Part shown: in pieces, positions 52,406 through 61,714 of the stretch
How positions within the stretch are numbered: the first letter of the stretch is position 1
How the letters are laid out: the number at the start of each line of letters is the position of its first letter
Source of the DNA: Olivibacter jilunii
GTDB lineage: Bacteria > Bacteroidota > Bacteroidia > Sphingobacteriales > Sphingobacteriaceae
Direction: 5' to 3'
Assembly (NCBI RefSeq): GCF_900607235.1
Contig: NZ_LR027852.1
Span: forward strand, 310,001-374,000
Length of the DNA: 64,000 nucleotides
Made by a program: the position numbers and the translations under genes
Notes under the pieces: generated by a model
The model's database searches: none
What the model saw: the letters and a program-made list of their open reading frames with translations, nothing else
What the model was told of the DNA's origin: nothing

Positions 52406-54766
52406 ATGATTAAAAATTATATCAAAACAGCGTGGCGTAACTTGCTTCGGAGTAAAGGGTTTGCGTTCACCAATATGCTTGGACTGACCATTGGCATTAC
52501 CTGTACGATTTTTATCTTACTTTGGGTACGGGATGAACTTAATTATGATAAGTTTCAAGTAAACTACGACAATACCTATGTAGTGATCGCTAACCGCGAC
52601 TTTAATAACCGCATCTTTACTGATTATAATATGGTGTTGCCGCTTGCTTCCGCCTTGGAAAAGACAAGTCCGCAAATTAAGCATGCGGTAGTCACTACCC
52701 AAGGGTATGACTTGACCATGCGTCATGGCGACCGTATCTTACAGAAGAATGGTATGACCGTAAGTGAACATTTCTTTGATATGTTTTCCTGGAGATTTCT
52801 GCAAGGGAGCGCAGTCACGGCCATTCAAGACCCTTCTGCCATTGTGTTAACACAATCGGCCGCAACGGCTATTTTTGGAAAGCAAAACCCGATTAACCAA
52901 AGCCTCCGGATTGTAGAAGAAAATCGTGACTTAAAGGTTACAGCGGTAGTGGCTGACCCGCCGGGAAATTCCAGTTTTCAGTTCGATTTCATACGACCCT
53001 TTAATTATAATGACGAATATACGAAGCGGATGATGAATAACTGGAGTGGTTCTAGTTGGCGTGTTTATGTTCAGACGGTAGTCGGAGCAGACATAAAGCA
53101 GGTTGATAAAACGATTAACACCTTGAAAAAAACGCATGATCCAGGCGATCAAATCAGTACTTATTTCAGTTTTCCAATGAGCAAATGGCGTTTATACAGT
53201 GAATTTAAGGACGGAAAAAATGTTGGTGGCATGATTGAGTATGTAAAACTTTTTTCAATTATAGCAGTCATTATTTTGTTGATTGCCTGCGTAAACTTCA
53301 TGAATCTTTCGACGGCCAGATCGGAGAAACGCTCCAAAGAAGTAGGTATACGTAAAACTTTGGGAAGTGGAAAGATGCAATTGGTTTTACAGTTTTTCAG
53401 CGAATCGACCATCTTGGTGCTCCTTGCTTTTTTATTGTCTATCGGTTTTGTCTTTCTCCTCTTGCCGGCATTTAATACCTTGGTAGCAAAAGAGCTATCA
53501 CTTGAAATGAACCAGCCTTATTTTTGGCTTGGCTCTTTGGTTATCATACTTTTTACCGGCTTGCTTGCCGGAAGTTATCCCGCGTTGTACCTTTCTGCTT
53601 TTAATCCGATAAAAGTGTTGAAGGGTGTGTTTTTGCCGGGCAAAGCGGCTGCATTGCCTAGACATATACTGGTTGTCGGGCAATTTGTAATCTCTATTTT
53701 GCTGATTTCGGCAACTATTATTGTTTATCAGCAGATTCAATATGTGAAAAACCGAAATATGGGATATAAAGCGAATAATCTCCTTATGGTTACGGGTACA
53801 GAGGATACGGAAAAAAATTTCCGTGTTATTAAAGATGAGTTATTGGCTAGCCGATTGGTAGAATCAGTAACACGTTCCAGCTCACCCATTACGCAGGTAT
53901 GGTGGAAATCGGGCGCCCCTGATTGGAACGGGAAACCGGCAAACTTGAATCTAGTTGTGTCGGGTATCCGCACGGATGTGGATTTTGCTAAAACTATGGG
54001 TATCAATTTACTGCAGGGGCACGATTTCTTGGGTATGCCTGCCGACTCGGCCTCTGTTCTACTAAATCGCGCCGCCGTGGAAGCAATGGGGCTAAAAGAT
54101 CCTATTGGAATGGAAATGCGTTTTGGTGATGAAAAATATAATGTGATAGGTGTAACTGAAAATGTGGTGATGGAATCACCTTATCAGCCCGTTGATCCTA
54201 TGCTTACTTTTTACAATCCGACCGCAACGGGCGTTATATCACTGCGATTGCGCGATGGCATATCGCCGCAAAAGGCGCTGCCTTTTATTGAAACGGTATT
54301 TAAGAAATACAACCCAGCCTTCCCCTTTACCTATCAATTTGCTGATGAGGAATTTGGTAGAAAGTTTATAAACGAAGAGCTGATCAGTAAAATCACGAAT
54401 ATCTTTGCCGGCTTAGCTATTTTTATATGCTGTATTGGTTTGGCCGGACTGGCTTCCTTTACAGTAGAAAAGCGTTTTCGGGAAATTGGAATCCGAAAGG
54501 TATTAGGGGCCACTATAAAACAGGTACTCTTTTTGATATCGAAACAGTTCTTAAAGCTGGTTACGATCTCTTTCTGTTTGGCCGTACCAATTACCTGGTG
54601 GTTAATGCATCAGTGGTTGGAAAAATATAGCTATCGAATTAATATCAGCGCCTGGACCTTTGTTGCGGTAGGTTGCTTAGTTTTTCTGTTAGCATTAGTA
54701 GTGGTGTGTTTAAATGCATTACGCGCGGCAATTACTAATCCGATAAAGAGTTTGCGGACAGAATAG
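52406..54766 (+). CDS. FtsX/MacB-like ABC transporter permease (786 aa)
   Basis: Large inner-membrane permease of the type expanded in Bacteroidota. It starts with MIKNYIKTAWRNLLRSKGFA and a first helix, then a MacB-PCD periplasmic domain, three helices around 285-400 (the conserved block SEKRSKEVGIRKTLGSGKMQ), a second periplasmic domain and three more helices at 670-780 with EKRFREIGIRKVLGATIKQV. So it is two fused FtsX units. The partner ATPase is encoded elsewhere. These permeases are tied to cell-envelope stress or export of peptides and lipoproteins; specificity unknown. Preceded by hairpins and a sigma-54-like box. Confidence 0.93.
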   Translation: MIKNYIKTAWRNLLRSKGFAFTNMLGLTIGITCTIFILLWVRDELNYDKFQVNYDNTYVVIANRDFNNRIFTDYNMVLPLASALEKTSPQIKHAVVTTQGYDLTMRHGDRILQKNGMTVSEHFFDMFSWRFLQGSAVTAIQDPSAIVLTQSAATAIFGKQNPINQSLRIVEENRDLKVTAVVADPPGNSSFQFDFIRPFNYNDEYTKRMMNNWSGSSWRVYVQTVVGADIKQVDKTINTLKKTHDPGDQISTYFSFPMSKWRLYSEFKDGKNVGGMIEYVKLFSIIAVIILLIACVNFMNLSTARSEKRSKEVGIRKTLGSGKMQLVLQFFSESTILVLLAFLLSIGFVFLLLPAFNTLVAKELSLEMNQPYFWLGSLVIILFTGLLAGSYPALYLSAFNPIKVLKGVFLPGKAAALPRHILVVGQFVISILLISATIIVYQQIQYVKNRNMGYKANNLLMVTGTEDTEKNFRVIKDELLASRLVESVTRSSSPITQVWWKSGAPDWNGKPANLNLVVSGIRTDVDFAKTMGINLLQGHDFLGMPADSASVLLNRAAVEAMGLKDPIGMEMRFGDEKYNVIGVTENVVMESPYQPVDPMLTFYNPTATGVISLRLRDGISPQKALPFIETVFKKYNPAFPFTYQFADEEFGRKFINEELISKITNIFAGLAIFICCIGLAGLASFTVEKRFREIGIRKVLGATIKQVLFLISKQFLKLVTISFCLAVPITWWLMHQWLEKYSYRINISAWTFVAVGCLVFLLALVVVCLNALRAAITNPIKSLRTE

Positions 54767-54783
54767 TGCATGAGCAAGAGGCG

Positions 54784-55083
54784 TTAATCGTTTTTCTGTG
54801 TATACCAAATGTCTTGATAAAGCTCAGGATAACGTTTAAATTGGCCGTGCACATAGGGGCACAGAGGCACAATTTTTAAATTGTTCTCACGGGCGTACTC
54901 GACTAGCTTGCTTAACAGCAATTTTGCATAACCCTTGCCTTCATATGCGGGATTAACCTCCGTGTGATAGACCGTCAGTTGTCCGTTATGAACGGAAATT
55001 TCCATTTCACCTACCTGTTGGTCATCGACGAGGAGCTGGATTTGGCCCCGATTGTTTGCTAGTGCTACTTTTAACTGTTCCAT
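54784..55083 (-). CDS. GNAT-type N-acetyltransferase (YjdJ/COG2388)
   Basis: Compact acetyltransferase-like protein of 99 residues with the COG2388 pattern GQIQLLVDDQQVGEMEISV, YHTEVNPAYEGKGYAKLLLSK (cut) and the C-terminal VPLCPYVHGQFKRYPEL. The acetyl-CoA loop GKGYAKLL is present. Substrate unknown. It lies convergent to the ABC permease and next to a pirin gene, an arrangement seen often in Bacteroidota. Confidence 0.85.
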   Translation of the reverse strand: MEQLKVALANNRGQIQLLVDDQQVGEMEISVHNGQLTVYHTEVNPAYEGKGYAKLLLSKLVEYARENNLKIVPLCPYVHGQFKRYPELYQDIWYTQKND

Positions 55084-55241
55084 AAGTTGCCTTTATTAGT
55101 TTAAGTACTTTCTATTGTATTTTTTGTTTATTTAGTCGCAAAATTACGGCGTATTTCCACTAGGGCTGTTAATCTAGACTAAGAAAAGTGACTGAAAGTG
55201 TGCTCTTGTCTGTAGCCAAATGCGGTGCATTGCGAAAAACC

Positions 55242-56111
55242 TTACTCAAGATAACCGAATTTACCCATATTAAAGTCCGTAATTGCCTGCCTGATTTCTG
55301 CGTCTGTATTCATAACAAAGGGGCCATAGCTGGCAATCGGTTCGTGGATGGGCTCACCGCTTAATAAAAGCGCGATGCTCTTTTCCGGCGCATGTATACT
55401 TATTTCTTCACCCTCATTTTTAAATAATACAAAGCCGTGTTCAGCCACTTTTTGACCATTTACTTCGATCTCCCCATTTATGGATAAGACAGCTGTGTTG
55501 TGTGAACTGGGCGTTGAGGTGTGAAAGGTTCCTCCACTGTTCAACCGTATGTCAAAAAGATTGAGCGGTGTGTAGGTCGACGCCGGCCCATGCACGCCCT
55601 GTGCGCTACCTGCAATGACGTTGACAATGCCCTGATTGTTTTCGAGCACGAGTTTACCCATATTTTCGGCAAGAAGAGCTTGGTAATGAGGTGTTGCGGA
55701 TTTGTCTTTTTGGGGAAGGTTCACCCACAATTGTACCATTTCAAATAATCCTCCTTTTTTCGAAAATGCTTCTTCATGGAATTCTTTATGCAATATCCCG
55801 TCTCCGGCAGTCATCCACTGCACATCGCCCGGGTTAATAACGCCACTATTACCGGCACTATCATAATGGGCTACGCTACCTTTGTAAGCAATGGTAACCG
55901 TCTCAAATCCTTTGTGAGGATGTACGTCAACACCGCGCACATGATCGGAAGGGCCAAAATCATAAGCGGCATTAAAATCTAACATCAAAAAAGGACTCAT
56001 TCGCCTTTGCGTAATAACACCCTTCGGAAAATAATTAAACACCCTAAAACCATCGCCCACCATTCCGGGTCTAGTTGGCTTAGACACAATGTTCTCAATT
56101 AGCTTTTTCAT
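55242..56111 (-). CDS. Pirin family protein
   Basis: Bicupin of 289 residues. The N-terminal cupin has the metal-binding histidines in RGVDVHPHKGFETVTIAYKG and SGVINPGDVQWMTAGDGILHKEF with cuts for length. The C-terminal cupin has HNTAVLSINGEIEVNGQKV and LLLSGEPIHEPIASYGPFVMNT. Pirins bind iron and some have quercetinase activity; in bacteria they can also modulate metabolic enzymes. A TACCTTTG box lies upstream at 56130-56137 on the minus strand. With the Crp-type regulator and FMN reductase around it, a redox/quinone-stress role is plausible. Confidence 0.92.
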   Translation of the reverse strand: MKKLIENIVSKPTRPGMVGDGFRVFNYFPKGVITQRRMSPFLMLDFNAAYDFGPSDHVRGVDVHPHKGFETVTIAYKGSVAHYDSAGNSGVINPGDVQWMTAGDGILHKEFHEEAFSKKGGLFEMVQLWVNLPQKDKSATPHYQALLAENMGKLVLENNQGIVNVIAGSAQGVHGPASTYTPLNLFDIRLNSGGTFHTSTPSSHNTAVLSINGEIEVNGQKVAEHGFVLFKNEGEEISIHAPEKSIALLLSGEPIHEPIASYGPFVMNTDAEIRQAITDFNMGKFGYLE

Positions 56112-56189
56112 GATTTCTTTTCCTTTCTACAAAGGTACAGGTGTCTTGAGGCGAAAAAATTGACCTATGGTAAGAAAGATCGCTTTGGT

Positions 56190-56777
56190 TTAAACACGAC
56201 TATTACGCCTGGCCAACTCTTTGCGTACCCGGCTTAATGATTCGGGTGTGATGCCAAGGTAGGAGGCAATCATGATTTGCGATATGCGCAAAGTCAATTT
56301 GGGATAGAGCCGTATAAAGTCCAGGTATCTTTCTTCGGCGGTTGCAGCTAAAAGCTGGTTGATGCGACGTTGCATATAACGAATGCTATTGTGCAGAAGA
56401 TAAATATGATATTTTCCGAATTCGGGACAAATTTCAGTAGCATGCTCCATGAAATTTTTGGTAACAATCACTACCTGTGTCTCTTCCAACACATCAATGT
56501 TGAATGCTGCCGGCTCATGAAAATAAAAACTATTGCGATCACCAAGCCACCAATCTTCAGGAGCAAATTGGATCGTATGTTCCTTGCCCTGGCTGTCGAG
56601 CGTGTAGGCCCGAAGCAATCCACTGCATACAAAATAGCCAAGGCCTGTTGATTCCCCTTCCCTTAAAAGAATTTTTCCTTTTTGATAGGTTTTTTCTTTT
56701 AATTCCTGCTTCAAAACGCTAATTTGTTCTCCTGTTAGAGGCGTATGGCGTTTGAGATAATTTTCGAAAGCTTGCAT
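56190..56777 (-). CDS. Crp/Fnr-family transcription regulator
   Basis: Regulator of 195 residues with a cyclic-nucleotide-binding-like beta-roll (KGKILLREGESTGLGYFVCS, IQFAPEDWWLGDRNSF) and a C-terminal winged helix (LTLRISQIMIASYLGITPES then LSRVRKEL). No Cys cluster of the Fnr type is visible, so it senses neither iron-sulfur oxidation nor, by sequence alone, cAMP. Divergent from the FMN reductase gene with only 39 bp between, which makes that gene and the pirin gene likely targets. Confidence 0.9.
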   Translation of the reverse strand: MQAFENYLKRHTPLTGEQISVLKQELKEKTYQKGKILLREGESTGLGYFVCSGLLRAYTLDSQGKEHTIQFAPEDWWLGDRNSFYFHEPAAFNIDVLEETQVVIVTKNFMEHATEICPEFGKYHIYLLHNSIRYMQRRINQLLAATAEERYLDFIRLYPKLTLRISQIMIASYLGITPESLSRVRKELARRNSRV

Positions 56778-56816
56778 GTGCCAATTTAGTAATTTTATAC
56801 ATCATCGAAAAAAGCC

Positions 56817-57377
56817 ATGGCAAAAATTGTTCTCCTCTCAGCCAGTATCAGACAAGGTCGAAATAGTCACCGGGTTGCCCTCTATTTTAAAAATTATATC
56901 GAAAGCAATCAGTTGGCAGATGTAGAGATGGTCGATCTTGATATTTATGATTTTCCGCTGTTTGAAGAGCGTTTACGCTTCTTAAAGAATCCGTCCGAAA
57001 AGATTTTGGATTTTGCAGCAAAAATAAGGGAAGCAGAGGGCGTTTTGCTGGTTACTCCGGAGTATAATGGAGGATATCCGGCTAGTCTAAAGAACGTAAT
57101 CGATCTGCTATATGATGAATGGCGTAAAAAACCTATTGCGCTAGCTACGGCATCGGCCGGTAATTTCGGCGGTGCACAGGTCATGACATCCCTGGTGTTC
57201 AGTCTATGGAAGATCGGCTCCATACTTGTACCAGCTATGTTTCCGGTTGCCAAAGTGCAGGAAGCTTTTAATGAACAGGGTGAACCGTTGGACAAAGCGC
57301 AAACAGATAAAAGAGCGCATACTTTCGTGAGCGAATTGCTGTGGTTTATCGAAGCAAAAAAAAGAATGCATAACTAA
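56817..57377 (+). CDS. NAD(P)H-dependent FMN reductase
   Basis: Flavodoxin-fold protein of 186 residues with the FMN phosphate loop SASIRQGRNSHRVALYF and the LLVTPEYNGGYPASLKNVID motif of the FMN_red (ArsH/SsuE/Yhda) family. Predicted to reduce FMN, quinones, azo or nitro compounds with NAD(P)H. Divergent from the Crp-type regulator. A hairpin with a T-rich tail follows at 57420. Confidence 0.9.
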   Translation: MAKIVLLSASIRQGRNSHRVALYFKNYIESNQLADVEMVDLDIYDFPLFEERLRFLKNPSEKILDFAAKIREAEGVLLVTPEYNGGYPASLKNVIDLLYDEWRKKPIALATASAGNFGGAQVMTSLVFSLWKIGSILVPAMFPVAKVQEAFNEQGEPLDKAQTDKRAHTFVSELLWFIEAKKRMHN

Positions 57378-57419
57378 GGAAGCGGAAAACATAAATCGCT
57401 TATTACAAGGTAAGATAAA

Positions 57420-57449
57420 CTTTGCTTGCTACAAGCAGGCAAGGTTTTA
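57420..57449 (+). terminator. Terminator after FMN reductase gene
   Basis: CTTTGCTTGC (57420-57429) pairs with GCAGGCAAGG (57435-57444) through two G-U pairs and is followed by TTTTATTGTT. Confidence 0.5.
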
Positions 57450-57539
57450 TTGTTATTAATGAAGTGTAGTTGTCCAATTGCTGCACTAGTATTGGCCATG
57501 ACCTATAACCTATAACTGAAAGCCTACAACTCAAGCAAT

Positions 57540-57639
57540 CTTTCGTTTTCGAAAATAAAAGCCTTTCAATTTTTATTATGATTTTTTATAATCTTTGTTT
57601 ATTTTTGATTTCGAAAATAAAACAAAAATAAACGAAAGC
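57540..57639 (+). promoter_or_regulatory. Operator/promoter region of DeoR sugar operon
   Basis: The 14-mer TTTCGAAAATAAAA occurs at 57547-57560 and again at 57609-57622, 62 bp apart, and a related AAATAAACGAAAG follows at 57626-57638. TTTCG-type repeats are the usual recognition elements of DeoR-family repressors. A -7 box TATTTTTG is at 57600-57607 with no good -33 box, so the second repeat would overlap the start of transcription. Confidence 0.6.
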
Positions 57640-57641
57640 AT

Positions 57642-58415
57642 ATGTCAGAAACGGTAATGCCTAACCAACGAAGGGAAAAGATAATCGAGTTGCTTAAGGA
57701 AGACGGTTTTGCCAAAGTGATTAATCTGGCAAAAATCTTCAAAGTAACCGAAGTTACGATTCGGCAGGATTTGGAGAAGCTTGAAAAAGAGGGCGCTCTG
57801 GTTCGGGAACATGGAGGGGCTTATTTGAAAAATATAGAAGATAAAGTAAGAACCTTATCACTTAGTAACCAAGACAACCTAGATAAAAAGGAAAAGATAG
57901 CGAGTAAATGTATTGAATATATTGAGAGTGGTGACAGCATTATTCTTGATTCCGGTTCAACCACAACGGAAATTGCCAAGAAGTTGAAGGGTTTTAAGAA
58001 CCTTACCGTTATTACCAATGCCCTGAACATAGCCATGATGCTCGGGACCGAACCGGGTATTGACTTAATTGTTACAGGAGGTGAATTTAAACCACCTACC
58101 TTGTCGCTTACCGGACAAAAGGCGGCTGATTTTTTTCAGGGTATTTATGTGCAGAAACTTTTTCTTGCTACAGCCGGACTCTCGTTGAAGGCTGGTTTGA
58201 CCTATCCCAGTATCAGCGATATTGTAGTGAAAAAAGCAATGATTGATGCCGCGGAAATAACGTATTTGGTGGCAGATTCAACAAAAATCGGAAAAAGCTC
58301 TTTTGCCAGCCTTGGTGCATTATCCTTAGTGGATTATGTCATTACAGACTCTGATATCAATGAGCGTGACAAGAAGGTGTTTGAAGAAAATGATATCGAA
58401 ATTCTACTTGCTTAA
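57642..58415 (+). CDS. DeoR-family sugar-responsive repressor
   Basis: Regulator of 257 residues. N-terminal winged helix (RREKIIELLKEDGFAKVINL, then the AKIFKVTEVTIRQDLEKLE recognition region) and a C-terminal DeoRC sensor (DSIILDSGSTTTEIAKKL, NALNIAMML, TGGEFKPPTLSLTG). DeoRC domains bind a sugar phosphate. It heads the operon it probably controls; its own promoter region holds the repeated TTTCGAAAATAAAA sites, so autoregulation is likely. Confidence 0.92.
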   Translation: MSETVMPNQRREKIIELLKEDGFAKVINLAKIFKVTEVTIRQDLEKLEKEGALVREHGGAYLKNIEDKVRTLSLSNQDNLDKKEKIASKCIEYIESGDSIILDSGSTTTEIAKKLKGFKNLTVITNALNIAMMLGTEPGIDLIVTGGEFKPPTLSLTGQKAADFFQGIYVQKLFLATAGLSLKAGLTYPSISDIVVKKAMIDAAEITYLVADSTKIGKSSFASLGALSLVDYVITDSDINERDKKVFEENDIEILLA

Positions 58416-58448
58416 AGCATAAACTAAACTAACATATAAACATTCGAT

Positions 58449-59867
58449 ATGAATAATAAGGGGACTTTAGGCGTTATTATCGGAAACCGCGATTTTTTTC
58501 CGGATAAATTGGTTTCGGAAGCACGCCTTGAGATTATGGAACAGCTCGAAAGGTTGCACATAAATTACGTCGTGCTGGACGAATTTCAGACAAAATTAGG
58601 AGGCGTGGAAACTTTTAAAGATGCCCAACGATGCGCCGAACTGTTTAGGAGACATGCTTCGGAAATAGTGGGCATATTAATGGTATTGCCTAATTTTGGT
58701 GATGAACGTGGTGTGGCCGAAACCCTAAAATTGGCTGGTTTGGATGTCCCTGTTTTAGTACAGGCCTATCCGGATGAATTGAACAAATTGGACCTTGCCA
58801 GGCGACGTGATTCATGGTGTGGGAAGATTTCGGTATGCAATAATCTATATCAATATGGAATAAAATACACCCTTACGAATCAACATGTGTTGCATCCAAA
58901 GGATCCCGCTTTTGCTCAGGAAGTGCTTGATTTTTTAGCCGTCTGTCGTGTGGTAGGTGGATTGAAACGTTTAAGGATTGGTGCTGTGGGAGCTAGGCCT
59001 GGCGGGTTCAATACGGTTCGGTATAGCGAAAAGCTTTTACAGCGCCATGGTATTTCAGTCATTACCGTCGACTTATCCGAGATCTTAGGTAGAGCCAATC
59101 GTTTGACTAAAGAGGATGCATCGGTAAAAGAGCATCTCGACAGAATTAACGCTTACGCTTCACAAGGGAAAACCCCTGATGAAGCAATGATACAGATTGC
59201 CAAGCTGGATGTGGTATTAAATCAGTTTATGGTAGAACATGATTTGGACGCTACAGCAATCCAGTGTTGGACGTCGCTTCAAACAAACTATGGCTGTAAT
59301 GTATGTACCAGCATGAGCATCATGAGTGAAAACATGCTACCAAGTGCCTGTGAGGTGGACGTGACGGGAACATTAAGCATGTATGCGATGCAGTTGGCTT
59401 CGAGCTCGCCGAGTGCTTTGGTCGACTGGAATAATAACTATGCCGATGATGCCAATAAATGTGTGCTTTTCCATTGTGGTAATTGGGCAAAGTCATTCCT
59501 GCCTGACGTTGAAATTAGCAATGCCCCCATTTTAGGTACTTCCGTTGGTGTCGAAAATACGTATGGAGCGCTCGACGGTCGCACGCCGGCTTCTCCTTTG
59601 ACGTATGGACGTATTAGTACGGATGATCCTAAAGGCATCATCAAAGCATATATTGGAGAAGGAACGCTTACAGACGACCCTTTGAATACTTTTGGAAATC
59701 GTGCGGTAGCACAGATTCCGGACTTACAGCGTTTGATGCAATACGTGTGTCGTAACGGTTTTGAGCATCATGTGGTTATGAATGCCTCCAACACGGCGGG
59801 CATCTTGAAAGAAGCCTTGGGGAATTATATGGGCTGGGAAGTTTATCAACACTGTCCCGAAAATTAA
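58449..59867 (+). CDS. L-fucose/L-arabinose isomerase-like protein
   Basis: Protein of 472 residues of the FucI/AraA-like superfamily (N-terminal Rossmann domains LGVIIGNRDFFPDKLVSEAR, EIVGILMVLPNFGDERGVAE, followed by a metal-binding C-terminal domain with AIQCWTSLQTNYGCNVCTSM, LPSACEVDVTGTLSMY and LFHCGNWAKSF). It should interconvert an aldose and a ketose, or act as a related sugar isomerase, but is clearly distinct from true FucI and AraA by size. First catalytic gene of an operon with a split transketolase and a sugar ABC transporter. Substrate unknown. Confidence 0.8.
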   Translation: MNNKGTLGVIIGNRDFFPDKLVSEARLEIMEQLERLHINYVVLDEFQTKLGGVETFKDAQRCAELFRRHASEIVGILMVLPNFGDERGVAETLKLAGLDVPVLVQAYPDELNKLDLARRRDSWCGKISVCNNLYQYGIKYTLTNQHVLHPKDPAFAQEVLDFLAVCRVVGGLKRLRIGAVGARPGGFNTVRYSEKLLQRHGISVITVDLSEILGRANRLTKEDASVKEHLDRINAYASQGKTPDEAMIQIAKLDVVLNQFMVEHDLDATAIQCWTSLQTNYGCNVCTSMSIMSENMLPSACEVDVTGTLSMYAMQLASSSPSALVDWNNNYADDANKCVLFHCGNWAKSFLPDVEISNAPILGTSVGVENTYGALDGRTPASPLTYGRISTDDPKGIIKAYIGEGTLTDDPLNTFGNRAVAQIPDLQRLMQYVCRNGFEHHVVMNASNTAGILKEALGNYMGWEVYQHCPEN

Positions 59868-59878
59868 ATCGTAAAGTT

Positions 59879-60688
59879 ATGATAGTAAGTGAATTAATTG
59901 CGAAGTCAAAGGAGTATCGTCAAAAGATTTTAAAATATATAGTGGGCGCAAATGCCGGTCATACGGGAGGGAGCCTATCATGCATTGATATTCTAAATGT
60001 ACTGTATAACGTGGTGTTAAATGTTAGTCCGGACAACTTTGAATCGCCTGATCGAGATCGCTATATTCAGAGTAAAGGGCATTGTGTAGAAGCCCTATTT
60101 GTAGTATTGGCCGATAAAGGTTTTTTTTCGGAAGGCGATTTAAATACACTATGCCGTTACCAATCACACTATATAGGACATCCTACCCGTAAGGTAAATG
60201 GCGTAGAACAAAATACGGGGGCACTTGGACACGGTTTGCCGATTAGTGTCGGCACTGCATTGGCAGCAAAAATGGATGAAAAAAATTACCGGGTATTTAC
60301 CTTATTGGGTGATGGCGAATTGCCTGAGGGATCCAATTGGGAAGCAGCCCTGACGGCAGCACACTATAAGCTTGATAATCTATGTGCCATTCTAGATAAG
60401 AATAATTTACAAATTACCGGATCGACAGCGGACGTTTGTAACACCGATCCCGTGGATCTGAAATTCGAAAGCTTCGGTTGGGCGGTTAAACATGTGGATG
60501 GCCACGATTTAGCGGCAATAAAAGATGCATTGGAAAGTGTACCTTTTGAGGTAGGAAAGCCTAGTATGCTTATCGCTCATACGGTGAAAGGCAAAGGTGT
60601 GAGTTTCATGGAGCATAATATTAGCTGGCATCATGGTGTTCCGAATGAGGAGCAATATGCGCAAGCAGTAGCGGAACTAAGTGCATAA
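59879..60688 (+). CDS. Transketolase N-terminal subunit
   Basis: Half-size transketolase of 269 residues with the ThDP-binding domain: GANAGHTGGSLSCIDILNVL, YIQSKGHCVEALFVVL, NTGALGHGLPISVGTALAAK, and the ThDP motif LLGDGELPEGSNWEAALTAA. Its partner is the next gene five bases downstream. Split transketolases are common in Bacteroidota, archaea and Firmicutes and often serve special sugar pathways. Together they should move a two-carbon ketol unit between sugar phosphates. Confidence 0.92.
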   Translation: MIVSELIAKSKEYRQKILKYIVGANAGHTGGSLSCIDILNVLYNVVLNVSPDNFESPDRDRYIQSKGHCVEALFVVLADKGFFSEGDLNTLCRYQSHYIGHPTRKVNGVEQNTGALGHGLPISVGTALAAKMDEKNYRVFTLLGDGELPEGSNWEAALTAAHYKLDNLCAILDKNNLQITGSTADVCNTDPVDLKFESFGWAVKHVDGHDLAAIKDALESVPFEVGKPSMLIAHTVKGKGVSFMEHNISWHHGVPNEEQYAQAVAELSA

Positions 60689-60693
60689 ACATT

Positions 60694-61668
60694 ATGGGAA
60701 ATGTATTAACAGACGATTTGCAGGTTACCAAACCGAATTTGGAAGTGTTTTCTGCGACTTTGCAGCATTTGGCAACGGGCGACCGCAATGTCGTAGTGAT
60801 TACCAGCGATTCCAGGGGGTCAGGTAAGCTTGTGCCTTTCGGTAAAAAATATCCGACCCAAATGGTAGAGGTCGGCATTGCTGAACAGAATTTGGTTGGG
60901 GTAGCTGCAGGTTTGGCTTCTACGGGTAAAAAGGCTTTTGCGGTGTCTCCCGCTTGCTTTCTAACGGCAAGAGCCTTGGAACAGATTAAAAATGATGTCG
61001 CATATTCGGATAATCCGGTGCGCCTCATCGGTATCAGTGCGGGTGTCAGTTATGGAGCTTTGGGCTCCACTCACCACAGCTTACACGATTTTGCAGCACT
61101 TAGAGCCATTAACAACTTGAAAATTGTGGCACCGGCTGATAATTATGAAACGGAACAAGCTATTTTGCAAGCTTATCACCTGGATCAGCCCATCTATCTG
61201 CGTTTTGGAAAGAAACCTATGCCTTTGCTGACAGAGGATTCAACTGACAGCTTCACTTTAGGAAAGGGTAGGGTTGTTAGAAGGGGACAAGATTTGGCTT
61301 TTATCGCTACGGGGGAAACTGTTTATCCGGCTTTAATGGCCGCGCAAAAACTGAAGAGCGAGCGGAACTTGGATATTGCCGTGGTAAGTATGCATACCAT
61401 AAAGCCATTAGATACCGAATTGCTGCAATACTTTGCAGCAAATGCAAAGGCGATTGTGACGGTAGAAGAGCATAGTATAAACGGAGGACTTGGGGAAGCC
61501 TGCGCATCTTTTCTTCTACAACACGATTATCGAAAACCTTTTAAAATTGTTGGGATACCGGATGAATATACCGTCACCGGATCACAAATTGAGATTTTTA
61601 ATCATTACGGTATTTCGGAAGTAGGTTTAGCGGATGCCGCTTTAACCCTACTGAACACGATGACATAA
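60694..61668 (+). CDS. Transketolase C-terminal subunit
   Basis: Second transketolase half, 324 residues, with the pyrimidine-binding domain (MVEVGIAEQNLVGVAAGLAS, where Glu activates ThDP; AYSDNPVRLIGISAGVSYGA) and the C-terminal transketolase domain (AIVTVEEHSINGGLGEACAS). It belongs with the preceding gene. The operon setting with an isomerase and ABC importer suggests a dedicated catabolic enzyme and not the housekeeping transketolase. Confidence 0.92.
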   Translation: MGNVLTDDLQVTKPNLEVFSATLQHLATGDRNVVVITSDSRGSGKLVPFGKKYPTQMVEVGIAEQNLVGVAAGLASTGKKAFAVSPACFLTARALEQIKNDVAYSDNPVRLIGISAGVSYGALGSTHHSLHDFAALRAINNLKIVAPADNYETEQAILQAYHLDQPIYLRFGKKPMPLLTEDSTDSFTLGKGRVVRRGQDLAFIATGETVYPALMAAQKLKSERNLDIAVVSMHTIKPLDTELLQYFAANAKAIVTVEEHSINGGLGEACASFLLQHDYRKPFKIVGIPDEYTVTGSQIEIFNHYGISEVGLADAALTLLNTMT

Positions 61669-61714
61669 GAAACACCTTATACATCGGCATTTATAAACTA
61701 ACACAAACCATTTT

